A stretch of 35,183 nucleotides of DNA from the IMG/VR virus record IMGVR_UViG_3300037502_001286, positions 1 through 35,183 of that record. The stretch is one strand, 5' to 3'. Of the stretch, positions 6,567-12,560 are shown piece after piece. Source of the stretch: a virus. The notes under the pieces are model-generated. The model had not been told where the DNA came from. It saw only the letters and a program-made list of their open reading frames with translations, and did no database searches. Within the stretch, counting starts at the first letter, position 1, and every line of letters begins with the position of its first letter. The position numbers and the translations under genes were made by a program.

Positions 6567-6602
6567 TGCGTAAATTGCAACGCAACACAAGGAGAGAATG
6601 AA

Positions 6603-6809
6603 ATGACAAGATTCACAGAGAAAACAATTCGCACAGCTAATCAGTGGATGAAAGTTACCCGCGACAACAAAGAGCGCACCTTTACTTTTGCTCGTGGTTA
6701 TACAGGTCAATTCACAGCAAATGAAATTCAAACCCTGTCCTTCAAATGGGTCGCCAATTGGACTGAGGCTTTAGAAAAAGCCAACAGAACTTTGTCAACA
6801 TACGCTTAA
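6603..6809 (+). CDS. First early protein, unknown function
   Basis: The product is a 68-aa basic protein with many aromatic residues (Trp and Phe) and alternating polar segments, possibly a small beta-rich fold followed by a helix (EALEKANRTL). I do not recognise it. The start at ATG 6603 follows AAGGAG at eight bases, one of the strongest ribosome binding sites in the window; an ATG at 6598 is out of frame and hits a stop at once. As the first gene behind the operator array it is likely made early and in quantity, the typical place for a host-takeover or anti-defence protein. That role is only positional inference. Confidence 0.75.
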   Translation: MTRFTEKTIRTANQWMKVTRDNKERTFTFARGYTGQFTANEIQTLSFKWVANWTEALEKANRTLSTYA

Positions 6810-6815
6810 ACCAAC

Positions 6816-6827
6816 GGGCTTCGGCCC
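6816..6827 (+). other. GGGC-TTCG-GCCC intercistronic hairpin
   Basis: A 4-bp GC stem closed by a stable UUCG tetraloop sits seven bases after a stop codon and just before the next ribosome binding site. No T-run follows, so it is not a classical terminator. It may mark an RNA processing or stability point; a similar hairpin lies at 10467-10480. Confidence 0.4.
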
Positions 6828-6846
6828 ACTAACAGGAGAGAAAACC

Positions 6847-6999
6847 ATGGATGAAGAAACCAAAACCCCAGACCGTCGAGTGATCGAATTAACACCAGAC
6901 GAGCGCGAAGCGCTTGAGCGTGCAATGCAATGGCCCGAAGATTTAGAGCGCTTTGACCGCATTGCAAAACCCACAAACTTAACCGAAATTCAAATTTAA
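6847..6999 (+). CDS. Small acidic early protein
   Basis: The product is a 50-aa protein, mostly one charged helix (TPDEREALERAMQWPEDLERFDRIA) with many Glu and Asp residues. AGGAGA lies nine bases before ATG 6847, which fixes the start. I recognise no family. Small acidic early phage proteins often bind host enzymes or mimic DNA, but nothing specific supports that here. It follows the UUCG hairpin and precedes a membrane microprotein. Confidence 0.65.
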   Translation: MDEETKTPDRRVIELTPDEREALERAMQWPEDLERFDRIAKPTNLTEIQI

Positions 7000-7009
7000 G
7001 GGGAACACC

Positions 7010-7147
7010 ATGTTGCATCACCAATTTCGTGAGAACTACAAACCCGAGCCAGCGCCAGAATATCGCAACACTGGCAAGGACTATTTGACCGCCGTGGTGA
7101 TTGGCACTTTGCTGGCCTTGGCTTTGACTGCTTGGTGGTCGGCATGA
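7010..7147 (+). CDS. Small single-pass membrane protein
   Basis: The product is a 45-aa protein with a polar, tyrosine- and proline-containing N-terminal half (to residue ~24) and one hydrophobic helix (YLTAVVIGTLLALALTAWW, residues 25-43). It is likely inserted in the inner membrane with the tail in the cytoplasm. GGGGAAC upstream serves as ribosome binding site. Its stop overlaps the next start as ATGA, opening the chain of coupled early genes. Function unknown. Confidence 0.65.
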   Translation: MLHHQFRENYKPEPAPEYRNTGKDYLTAVVIGTLLALALTAWWSA

Positions 7148-7452
7148 GCGCGAAGCACACACCAGGGCCGTGGGCCAGCTACACCTTGAGCATCAGCGCA
7201 GACAGCGGCTATGAAAGCTCAACAGAAGGGCGCTGCACCGCCGACCAGTACGGCATCGCAATAGCAGCCCTGCATGGTGAAACACCGACATCGCTTGACC
7301 TAATCGCCGCCGCGCCTGATTTGTTGCAGGCGCTGCAAGCCATCGTAAAGTCGCTCGCAGATCAAGACGACGAGGGCATGATCGAGCACGCACAGCCGAT
7401 GATCGCCGCCCGCGCCGCCATCGCCAAAGCAACAGGGGAACAGCATGAATAA
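7144..7452 (+). CDS. Conserved phage protein of the 'HTPGPW' type
   Basis: The product is a 102-aa protein starting MSAKHTPGPW and carrying LIAAAPDLLQALQAI (residues ~57-71) before a short alanine-rich C-terminal helix. These two phrases recur in a large family of small phage proteins of unknown function, widespread in phages of beta- and gamma-proteobacteria. The start at 7144 is set by the ATGA overlap with the preceding membrane protein. It overlaps the next gene by eight bases. No catalytic motif is visible. Confidence 0.8.
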   Translation: MSAKHTPGPWASYTLSISADSGYESSTEGRCTADQYGIAIAALHGETPTSLDLIAAAPDLLQALQAIVKSLADQDDEGMIEHAQPMIAARAAIAKATGEQHE

Positions 7453-7657
7453 AGAAACAGGTGGGCCAGCGTTTCCAGTTTTTCCAGAGCACAGCTATTC
7501 AACAGGCATGACCCTGCGCGATTACTTCGCGGCCAAGGCGATGCAGGGAATTGTTCATGTATTGGTTCAGGGTATTCGGCCTTCAGATGTTGGATTGATG
7601 GCGGCTGATTCGTATGCAATAGCAGACGCAATGCTGAAAGCGAGGGAGCAGGCATGA
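7445..7657 (+). CDS. Conserved phage protein, 'GGPAFP / TLRDYFAAKAM' type
   Basis: The product is a 70-aa protein with GGPAFPVFP near the N-terminus, GMTLRDYFAAKAMQG in the middle and YAIADAMLKARE at the end. This is a recognisable, very common small phage protein family without known function. The length is typical. It overlaps the preceding gene by eight bases and the following one by ATGA, within the coupled early string. Confidence 0.8.
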   Translation: MNKETGGPAFPVFPEHSYSTGMTLRDYFAAKAMQGIVHVLVQGIRPSDVGLMAADSYAIADAMLKAREQA

Positions 7658-7932
7658 CCGAAATCAACAAAATCCTAGAAGAACGCGGCGCTCGATATGG
7701 GAAGTTTAAAGACCACGCACGCATCTCGCAAGAATTGAAACGCGCGATGTATCGCCACATTGACCAAGTTAGCAAGATTGACCCAGACCCAGACCAGATG
7801 GAAGCATTGGAAATGATCTGCCACAAAATCGCCCGCATCCTCAACGGCGACCCAGACTATTCAGACAGCTGGCGCGACATCGCAGGTTATGCGACTTTGG
7901 TGGCTGATCGGTTGGAGGGCATTGAGAAATGA
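7654..7932 (+). CDS. Conserved phage protein, DUF6378-like (MazG-like context)
   Basis: The product is a 92-aa helical protein: ILEERGARYGKFKDHA (residues 6-21), then MEALEMICHKIARILNGDP (~48-66) and DSWRDIAGYATLVADRL (~70-86). This order (R-x-x-x-Y-G, E-M-I--KIARI--GDP, W-DIAGYA-L) matches the DUF6378-type family, which resembles all-alpha nucleotide pyrophosphohydrolases. A house-cleaning role on nucleotides is possible, but the metal-binding residues are not obvious enough to claim it. Both ends are ATGA-coupled. Confidence 0.75.
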   Translation: MTEINKILEERGARYGKFKDHARISQELKRAMYRHIDQVSKIDPDPDQMEALEMICHKIARILNGDPDYSDSWRDIAGYATLVADRLEGIEK

Positions 7933-8132
7933 CACAAGATGAAATTATTGAAATATGGGTCACTTTAGTCCATAAAAACACCGCAGGTGGGGCGTGCAAT
8001 TTTCAACAAGCAGCAATTGATTTAGCCAAACTGGTGGCGACTAAAGAGCAAGAATCAATTATTGATTTGGTTGCCTTTTATGGTGGGCCCGTTGATCTTG
8101 AAGCCGCAATCCGAGCAAGGGGTCAAGCATGA
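7929..8132 (+). CDS. Small early protein, unknown
   Basis: The product is a 67-aa protein with two helical segments (QQAAIDLAKLVATKEQES and the C-terminal PVDLEAAIRARGQA). The closing AIRARG phrase is shared with the next gene's AAAIRARGEA, suggesting a small duplicated C-terminal module. ATGA overlaps occur on both sides. No known function. Confidence 0.65.
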   Translation: MTQDEIIEIWVTLVHKNTAGGACNFQQAAIDLAKLVATKEQESIIDLVAFYGGPVDLEAAIRARGQA

Positions 8133-8449
8133 AACAAGAAATCGTTGAGATGGCTAAAAAGGCTGGGATTTCAACCGGCTCGCGTTTTGTGGGTAATGAG
8201 CTTGTTGAGTGCGTAACGATTGAGGTTCAAGCCTTTGCCAAACTGGTAGCAGCTAAAGTCGAAGAAGTCCTGACAGAACAACACATGACTGACATACATC
8301 AAGCAATCAAGATTGAGCGTGAGGCGTGTGCAAAGGTGTGTGAGGACATTTCGCCAAAAACGGAGCCAGTTGAATATGGCGATATTCGATGGGGATGGAA
8401 ATACAAATGTCCATACGCCGCCGCAATCCGAGCAAGAGGTGAAGCATGA
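8129..8449 (+). CDS. Conserved phage protein with 'REACAKVCE ... AAIRARG' ending
   Basis: The product is a 106-aa protein. The stretch IEREACAKVCEDI (~72-84) and the final AAAIRARGEA are hallmarks of a very common small phage protein of unknown function, usually found in early operons. The N-terminal half (EIVEMAKKAGI ... FAKLVAAKVEEVL) is helical. Its C-terminus resembles that of the preceding gene. ATGA coupling occurs on both sides. Confidence 0.75.
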   Translation: MKQEIVEMAKKAGISTGSRFVGNELVECVTIEVQAFAKLVAAKVEEVLTEQHMTDIHQAIKIEREACAKVCEDISPKTEPVEYGDIRWGWKYKCPYAAAIRARGEA

Positions 8450-8559
8450 AATGCGAGCACTGCGGTTGGCGAGCAGCAATGCGCGATTTCATCGTTTGCA
8501 AAAAATGTTGGCAAATTTTTTTCCCAGAAAAAACAAATACTTCACGATCTCACCAATGA
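8446..8559 (+). CDS. 37-aa zinc-ribbon-like microprotein
   Basis: The product is a 37-residue protein beginning MKCEHCGW and carrying CKKCW at residues 18-22, giving two CxxC pairs that probably hold one zinc ion, followed by a basic Lys/Ser/Arg-rich tail. Its start and stop are both in ATGA overlaps, strong evidence that this tiny frame is translated. Zinc-ribbon microproteins may bind nucleic acid or RNA polymerase; no specific role can be assigned. Confidence 0.65.
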   Translation: MKCEHCGWRAAMRDFIVCKKCWQIFFPEKTNTSRSHQ

Positions 8560-8615
8560 CCCTAACCATCCTCCTGATCGCCATGGCAATTGACCACATC
8601 CTTTTAGACCTATGA
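8556..8615 (+). CDS. 19-aa hydrophobic microprotein
   Basis: A 20-codon frame encodes a very hydrophobic peptide (MTLTILLIAMAIDHILLDL) that could just span a membrane. Its ATG overlaps the stop of the zinc-ribbon gene and its TGA overlaps the ATG of the exonuclease gene, both as ATGA. Without it the coupled chain would be broken by a 52-base gap, so it may serve mainly to hand ribosomes on to the exonuclease. Real product or coupling device: both possible. Confidence 0.5.
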   Translation: MTLTILLIAMAIDHILLDL

Positions 8616-9583
8616 CACCACAAACAATTCGCACAGTCCAAATCATCCAGCCAGACAACGAAGCGCACTGGCTTGATATGCGCACGAAGGACGTCACCAG
8701 CACCGAATCTGCCGCGCTGTTTGGCATGAGCCCGTATGTCACGCATTTCGATCTGTGGCACCGCAAGAAATCTGGCGAAGTGCCTGAGTTCAAAGCCAAT
8801 GAGCGCATGAAGTGGGGCAACCGCCTCGAATCGGCCATCGCCCATGGCATCGCCGAGGAAAACGGCTGGCAGATCAAGCCGATGAAGGAATACTACCGCG
8901 ACCCAGACGCGCGGCTTGGTAGCTCATTCGATTTCGTCATCACCAACCACCCAGACGGGCCCGCGCACTTGGAGATCAAGAACGTTGATTATTTGGCGTT
9001 TCGCGATGGTTGGATTGAGCACGACGATGGCAGCATCGAAGCGCCAGAGCACATCGAAATGCAAGTCCAACACCAGATGGCGGTCAGCGGATTCAAGCGG
9101 TCGTTCATCGGCGCATTCATCGCAGGCAACCGTGGCGTTGTGATCGAGCGTGAGCGCGACGAGGCGGTGATCGCCGCAATCCGCGCGAAGGTGGCCGAGT
9201 TTTGGGCGTCCATTGAGGCGGGTCAAGAACCCACGCCGGTGATGCCCGCAGACGCCGAAGTGCTCATCCGGTTGAATCAATATGCACAGCCAGGCAAGGT
9301 GCTCGACGCCACAAACGACGAGGAAATCGCCCGCCTTGTGGCCGACTACAAGCACGCCGCAGATCAGGAGAAGAATTGGAAGGAAGACAAAGAAGTATGC
9401 AAGGCCAAATTGCTTGAGGCCATAGGCGACGCCGAGAAAGTCATCCTCGAAGGATGGAGCATCAGCGCAGGAATTCAAACAGAAACCCCGCCAACCTTAA
9501 TCACAAAAGAAATGGTCGGATTGACCTACGGTGGCAAAAAAGGGTTTAGAATGTTGAGAATTTCGCAACGCAAGGCAAAATAA
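8612..9583 (+). CDS. YqaJ-type viral recombinase exonuclease
   Basis: The product is a 323-aa nuclease of the YqaJ/lambda-exonuclease (PD-(D/E)XK) superfamily. The motifs in order are DVTSTESAALFGMSPY (residues 27-42), WGNRLESAIA with Glu73, GSSFDF with Asp107, LEIKN with Glu121 and Lys123, and QVQHQMAVSG (151-160). The D...E-x-K set is the active site for 5'-to-3' digestion of double-stranded DNA ends. A charged helical C-terminal region (~225-290) follows, as in longer members. It stands just before recT, the usual exonuclease-annealase pair for single-strand-annealing recombination of phage DNA. The start is fixed by the ATGA overlap. Confidence 0.92.
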   Translation: MTPQTIRTVQIIQPDNEAHWLDMRTKDVTSTESAALFGMSPYVTHFDLWHRKKSGEVPEFKANERMKWGNRLESAIAHGIAEENGWQIKPMKEYYRDPDARLGSSFDFVITNHPDGPAHLEIKNVDYLAFRDGWIEHDDGSIEAPEHIEMQVQHQMAVSGFKRSFIGAFIAGNRGVVIERERDEAVIAAIRAKVAEFWASIEAGQEPTPVMPADAEVLIRLNQYAQPGKVLDATNDEEIARLVADYKHAADQEKNWKEDKEVCKAKLLEAIGDAEKVILEGWSISAGIQTETPPTLITKEMVGLTYGGKKGFRMLRISQRKAK

Positions 9584-9589
9584 CCGCCG

Positions 9590-9611
9590 CAGGTCGGCCA
9601 CCTGTTTTTTT
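9590..9611 (+). terminator. Weak intrinsic terminator or attenuator between exonuclease and recT
   Basis: CAGGT (9590-9594), a five-base loop and ACCTG (9600-9604) form a hairpin directly followed by seven T residues (9605-9611). The stem is short, so termination would be partial, lowering recT and later genes relative to the exonuclease. The ribosome binding site of recT follows at once. Confidence 0.4.
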
Positions 9612-9621
9612 AGGAGAAACC

Positions 9622-10461
9622 ATGAGCAACAACCAGATCGTCGTGCAAGAAGTGCGACACGCCATCGAAAAGATGGCACCTCAATTCAAAGCGGCCCTGC
9701 CAGCGCACGTCAGCACAGAGAAATTTGTGCGCGTCACGCTCACAGCCGTTCAGATGAACCCCGCCCTGCTTGACGCTGACCGTCGCACCCTTTTTGCAGC
9801 GGCCACACGCGCCGCGCAGATGGGTTTGCTCCCAGACGGGCGAGAAGGCGCAATCGTCACGTTTGGCAACAACGCGCAATGGATGCCCATGGTCGCGGGC
9901 ATCATGAAGCTGGTGCGCAACAGCGGCGAGATCAGCACTTGGTCTGTGCAAGCGGTCTACAAGAACGACAATTTTGATTTCAGCCTTGGCGACGAGGAGC
10001 ACATCAGCCACAAACCGGCCTTGTCAAACCGAGGCGAGTTGATCGCGGTTTATTCAATCGTCACCATGAAGGACGGTGAGAAATCACGCGAGGTCATGTC
10101 GGTCGAGGATGTGAATGCAATTCGCGCACGTAGCCGAAGCGGTAAGTCCGGCCCATGGGTCAGCGACTTCGCAGAAATGGCGAAAAAGACCGTCATTCGT
10201 CGCCACAGCAAGCGATTGCCACTGAGCACCGACATTGAAGGCGTCTTGAGGGACGACGACGATTTATTCATGCCGCTAGCAGAGGCAGAAACCGCCCCAG
10301 AAGCGCAAGAAAAACCAGCGACACCCAAACGGGCCAGCCGCCTGCAAAAAGTCGCGGAACAGGCTCCTAGCGTTGACGACGATGGCGTGATCGACGTGGA
10401 GCATCGCGCTCCATCGCATACGGACGCAGCTCCCGAATCTCACGAAGATTCGCCAATTTAA
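9622..10461 (+). CDS. recT: RecT-family single-strand annealing protein
   Basis: The product is a 279-aa RecT annealase. Hallmarks are VRVTLTAVQMNPALLDADRRTLFAAATRAAQMGLLPDG split over residues ~36-72, then GREGAIVTF, MPMVAGIMKLVRNSGEI (~91-107) and FAEMAKKTVIRRHSKRLPLS (~182-201). The last ~75 residues are acidic and proline/alanine-rich, likely a disordered tail as in SSB-interacting annealases. It coats the 3' strands produced by the YqaJ exonuclease and anneals them to complementary DNA. TAGGAG stands seven bases before the ATG. Confidence 0.93.
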   Translation: MSNNQIVVQEVRHAIEKMAPQFKAALPAHVSTEKFVRVTLTAVQMNPALLDADRRTLFAAATRAAQMGLLPDGREGAIVTFGNNAQWMPMVAGIMKLVRNSGEISTWSVQAVYKNDNFDFSLGDEEHISHKPALSNRGELIAVYSIVTMKDGEKSREVMSVEDVNAIRARSRSGKSGPWVSDFAEMAKKTVIRRHSKRLPLSTDIEGVLRDDDDLFMPLAEAETAPEAQEKPATPKRASRLQKVAEQAPSVDDDGVIDVEHRAPSHTDAAPESHEDSPI

Positions 10462-10466
10462 ACAAC

Positions 10467-10480
10467 GGGGCTCCGGCCCC
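10467..10480 (+). other. GGGGC-TCCG-GCCCC intercistronic hairpin
   Basis: A 5-bp GC stem with a UNCG-class tetraloop lies five bases after the recT stop. It matches the plan of the hairpin at 6816-6827: stop codon, AACGGGG-type stem, then AACA. No T-run follows. It may stabilise the recT mRNA end or cause pausing. Confidence 0.4.
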
Positions 10481-10490
10481 AACAAACACC

Positions 10491-10688
10491 ATGAATCAAA
10501 ACGAACTTTTAACACCAGATCAAGTGGCTGAAATTCTCAAAGTGACAGTCGGAACGCTTGAGAACTGGCGCTTCAAAGGGTACGGGCCAAAATATCTCAA
10601 GCTCGGCAGCACGCGAAGGAGCCCTGTGCGCTACCGGCGCAAGGATGTGGACGGTTGGGTTGCATCGGTAAGTGGCGAGGCGGTATGA
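10491..10688 (+). CDS. Helix-turn-helix protein, AlpA/excisionase-like
   Basis: The product is a 65-aa winged-helix protein of the MerR/AlpA/excisionase class: LLTPDQVAEILKVTVGTLENWR (split over residues 6-27) is the DNA-reading helix pair and SPVRYRRKDVDGWV (~44-57) the wing and closing helix. Such proteins act as transcription factors, or as Xis where an integrase exists. No integrase is present, so a regulator of the middle or late genes is more likely. The upstream ribosome binding site is poor. Its stop is ATGA-coupled to the next gene. Confidence 0.85.
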   Translation: MNQNELLTPDQVAEILKVTVGTLENWRFKGYGPKYLKLGSTRRSPVRYRRKDVDGWVASVSGEAV

Positions 10689-11167
10689 AGCGCAAGCAGA
10701 ATAACTACCCAATTCGTTACACCGTGATGGATGTGATGATGGCCTCTCCGAACGAGCCAATGAAGCCAGAGCGTCGCCGCCACCAGCTAACACGAATGTG
10801 GAACGGTCTTGCCTCAATTGAGACAGCGCCAGCACCAACGACAGACGATTGGCGTGTTTGCAGCGACGCGGTGAACCTTATGGAAATGATGGTCACAATG
10901 GGCATCGTTGAAGACAGCCAAGGCTTGATTCAAGACGCTGTGACCGCGCTCGCGCACGCAGGCAAGCGGTTCTACAAAAACGGCGTCATACGCCTTGATG
11001 CGCAAGGAATGATGGCCGTTCGCGCAGTTCTTGAAGACTATGCAAACGTCTTGGAGCAATTGCCAGAGCGCACCATGATTCAGGTGCATCGCAACACCGA
11101 GAAACGAATTCGAGAGATCGTCCTCGGCAAAAGAAAACCCCATGATGTTGAGGTGATGGACTTATGA
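10685..11167 (+). CDS. Conserved hypothetical early protein, 160 aa
   Basis: The product is an all-alpha, slightly basic protein with a lysine/arginine-rich N-terminus (MKRKQNNYP) and several methionine-rich helices in the middle (NLMEMMVTMGIVEDS). A long C-terminal helix follows, with VRAVLEDYANVLEQLPERTM and a Lys/Arg-rich end. Start at 10685 follows from ATGA overlap with the preceding HTH gene. It resembles small phage proteins found after excisionase-like genes, but I cannot name a family. Coupling to an HTH gene suggests a linked role in gene control; this is inference. Confidence 0.7.
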   Translation: MKRKQNNYPIRYTVMDVMMASPNEPMKPERRRHQLTRMWNGLASIETAPAPTTDDWRVCSDAVNLMEMMVTMGIVEDSQGLIQDAVTALAHAGKRFYKNGVIRLDAQGMMAVRAVLEDYANVLEQLPERTMIQVHRNTEKRIREIVLGKRKPHDVEVMDL

Positions 11168-11253
11168 AACAAACGATTTTGATCTGGATTGCGGCAATTC
11201 TTCTCGCCATCGCGATCAGCGCATCGCATTTGCTTGATGGTGGCGTGTTATGA
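11164..11253 (+). CDS. 29-aa single-pass membrane microprotein
   Basis: The frame encodes a hydrophobic helix (residues 4-20, TILIWIAAILLAIAISA) followed by SHLLDGGVL. Short phage proteins with this shape and the 'S-LLDG' ending recur in early operons. Start and stop both form ATGA overlaps, arguing that it is translated. Function unknown. Confidence 0.6.
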   Translation: MKQTILIWIAAILLAIAISASHLLDGGVL

Positions 11254-11393
11254 ACGATGACGATGATGACGATTACATTTGCCCAACGTGCAACGGGTCT
11301 AGCGAAGGAATGTGGGACGGCTCGACTTGCCTGAAATGCAAGGGAACCGGTGGATGGCCTAAAAATTACATGGGTGATGATGATGAGCATTGA
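11250..11393 (+). CDS. 47-aa acidic zinc-finger protein, DnaJ-type repeats
   Basis: After a run of six aspartates come CPTCNGSS (residues 11-18) and CLKCKGTGG (27-35), two CxxCxG(x)G-like elements as in the DnaJ zinc domain, then a second acidic patch (GDDDE). The metal site is likely real; the acidic ends suggest contact with a basic partner. Proteins of this kind are common in phage early regions. ATGA overlap at its start; its end overlaps the next gene by eleven bases. Confidence 0.6.
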   Translation: MNDDDDDDYICPTCNGSSEGMWDGSTCLKCKGTGGWPKNYMGDDDEH

Positions 11394-11916
11394 AGCAATT
11401 AAACAGGCGCTTGAGGCGTTGGAAATCAATTTGGTTTTCTTGAGAAATGTAAAGCCGTTTAAGGGCCAAGAAAATTTGGCATCCGACTGCGTGGCAATGA
11501 CAGAGGAAACCATTACATCACTACGCCAAGCCATCGCAGAGGCAGAGGACAACTACCAAGGAAGTGATGCAGCCAAAGCAGCGCACATGATGGACTTGTA
11601 CACTGCATTAGGAGTTAAGTGGGGAGAAGACCCGTTTGCCGTGATTGCCAAAATGCGCTCCATCGCAGAGGCAAAGAAGCAAGAGCCTGTGGCGCTGGAG
11701 ACTGTCTACGAAACCATCATTCATTGGGATGAGGGTGGTGGCAAACGAAGCCGCAGAGAGTTGGCAAGACGCATTGAGGCGCTCTACACCCACCCACAAC
11801 CAAAGCGTGAATGGGTTGGGCTGACAGTAGACGAGATGGCAATTTGTATTGATGAACCAGCATGGGATTTGGTACTGCGTAAGGCAGAGCAAATCCTCAA
11901 GGAGAAGAACACATGA
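11383..11916 (+). CDS. Conserved early phage protein with 'LYTHPQPKREWVGLT' region
   Basis: The product is 177 aa if begun at ATG 11383, chosen because homologous proteins usually start near SIEAIKQALEALE; two further in-frame ATG codons lie just upstream. The N-terminal part is helical (residues 1-60), followed by MMDLYTALGVKWGEDPF. The C-terminal half has EALYTHPQPKREWVGLTVDE, a phrase very common in small modular phage proteins that accept different N-terminal pieces. A closing amphipathic helix has Lys and Glu residues. No enzymatic motif. Coupled by ATGA to the next gene. Confidence 0.75.
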   Translation: MSIEAIKQALEALEINLVFLRNVKPFKGQENLASDCVAMTEETITSLRQAIAEAEDNYQGSDAAKAAHMMDLYTALGVKWGEDPFAVIAKMRSIAEAKKQEPVALETVYETIIHWDEGGGKRSRRELARRIEALYTHPQPKREWVGLTVDEMAICIDEPAWDLVLRKAEQILKEKNT

Positions 11917-12101
11917 TGACCGTAAAGGAACTTATGGAAAGCAGATGCCAATCATCACCAGATGGAAAGCATTGGGAGCCAGCATTGCCAGAACAACCAA
12001 CTTGGTGGCGCATCCGTCTGCGCGACGCTTGGGCTGTTTGGAAACGCGAAGCAATAGCAATCCGCCAAACAACCAAATCTGATGTGGAGAAGAACACATG
12101 A
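11913..12101 (+). CDS. Small early protein, unknown
   Basis: The product is a 62-aa basic protein with three tryptophans in the middle (PTWWRIRLRDAWAVWKREA), which may form an amphipathic surface helix. Two ATG codons stand in tandem at the start; the first makes the ATGA overlap. No family recognised. Confidence 0.6.
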   Translation: MMTVKELMESRCQSSPDGKHWEPALPEQPTWWRIRLRDAWAVWKREAIAIRQTTKSDVEKNT

Positions 12102-12289
12102 CCCCCGCCCGCCAACAATTCGAGCAAGCATTTGGTGATCTTGGCCTAAGAGATTCAGACGCCGCTTGGCTTGTGTTTCTTGCTGGCTGGAATGCTGCGC
12201 TTACAAAAGCATCGCAGGATTTTGAGCGTATGCCGTTTGGAGACACATCCACAAGCACTTCCGTTTATTTGAAGAATTTGCAAGAATGA
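12098..12289 (+). CDS. Small conserved early protein
   Basis: The product is a 63-aa protein with RQQFEQAFGDLGL at the N-terminus and AAWLVFLAGWNAAL (~22-35) as central helix. The 'F---W--A--AA' pattern is seen in many small phage proteins of unknown role. ATGA overlaps on both sides keep it in the coupled string. Confidence 0.6.
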   Translation: MTPARQQFEQAFGDLGLRDSDAAWLVFLAGWNAALTKASQDFERMPFGDTSTSTSVYLKNLQE

Positions 12290-12456
12290 CAGAAAAAACC
12301 AAAGAGCCAACGCCGCAAACAAAAAATAAAAACTGGCGCGGCATTTCTGAAACCGAGATCGTTGAGATTTTGCGCGACTACAACATGGTTCCATCGCCAA
12401 ACAGGATGGAATACACCAAGGAAATCATCCGCACTTTGATGGAGCGAAACACATGA
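12286..12456 (+). CDS. Small basic early protein
   Basis: The product is a 56-aa protein with a Lys/Thr/Pro-rich N-terminal stretch (to residue ~17) and a helical C-terminal part (TEIVEILRDYNM ... YTKEIIRTLMERN). ATGA overlaps with both neighbours support it as a real gene although the frame is short. No function can be assigned. Confidence 0.6.
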   Translation: MTEKTKEPTPQTKNKNWRGISETEIVEILRDYNMVPSPNRMEYTKEIIRTLMERNT

Positions 12457-12560
12457 ACGAAGAAATAAAAAGCCTGCTGACGTTGCTCGGAATCATGTTC
12501 CTGTCAGCAGGCGTAGTGGTCGCCTTATTTGGCTGGCTTTTTCTTAGCAAAAAAGATTAG
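12453..12560 (+). CDS. 35-aa membrane microprotein, last early gene
   Basis: The product is a single hydrophobic helix (LLTLLGIMFLSAGVVVALF, ~8-26, extending to residue 31) with a charged N-terminus and a Lys-Lys-Asp tail. It starts in an ATGA overlap. Its TAG stop overlaps the TAA stop of the converging endolysin gene within the four bases 12557-12560. A 10-bp inverted repeat lies inside it. It may be a membrane modulator or a lysis-related helper, but only position supports that. Confidence 0.55.
   Translation: MNEEIKSLLTLLGIMFLSAGVVVALFGWLFLSKKD
12472..12512. repeat. 10-bp perfect inverted repeat at the convergence point
   Basis: GCCTGCTGAC (12472-12481) pairs with GTCAGCAGGC (12503-12512) across 21 bases. 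It lies inside the 35-aa gene, 45 bases before the convergent stop codons, with no poly-T tract on either side. It could be a protein-binding site, a factor-dependent bidirectional pause site, or an mRNA fold that limits the microprotein. Confidence 0.5.

Larger units (their letters stand above)
6452..6586. promoter_or_regulatory. Operator array of ACGCAAC/GTTGCGT repeats
   Basis: GTTGCGT occurs at 6452-6458 and 6565-6571, its complement ACGCAAC at 6491-6497 and 6580-6586, and a one-mismatch ACGCAAG at 6521-6527. The pair at 6565-6586 is a perfect 7-bp inverted repeat with an 8-base spacer. It covers the -10 box and likely start point of the rightward promoter. The site at 6491-6497 lies in the spacer of the leftward promoter. 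This is the expected layout for autoregulation and early repression by the adjacent HTH protein. Confidence 0.6.
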
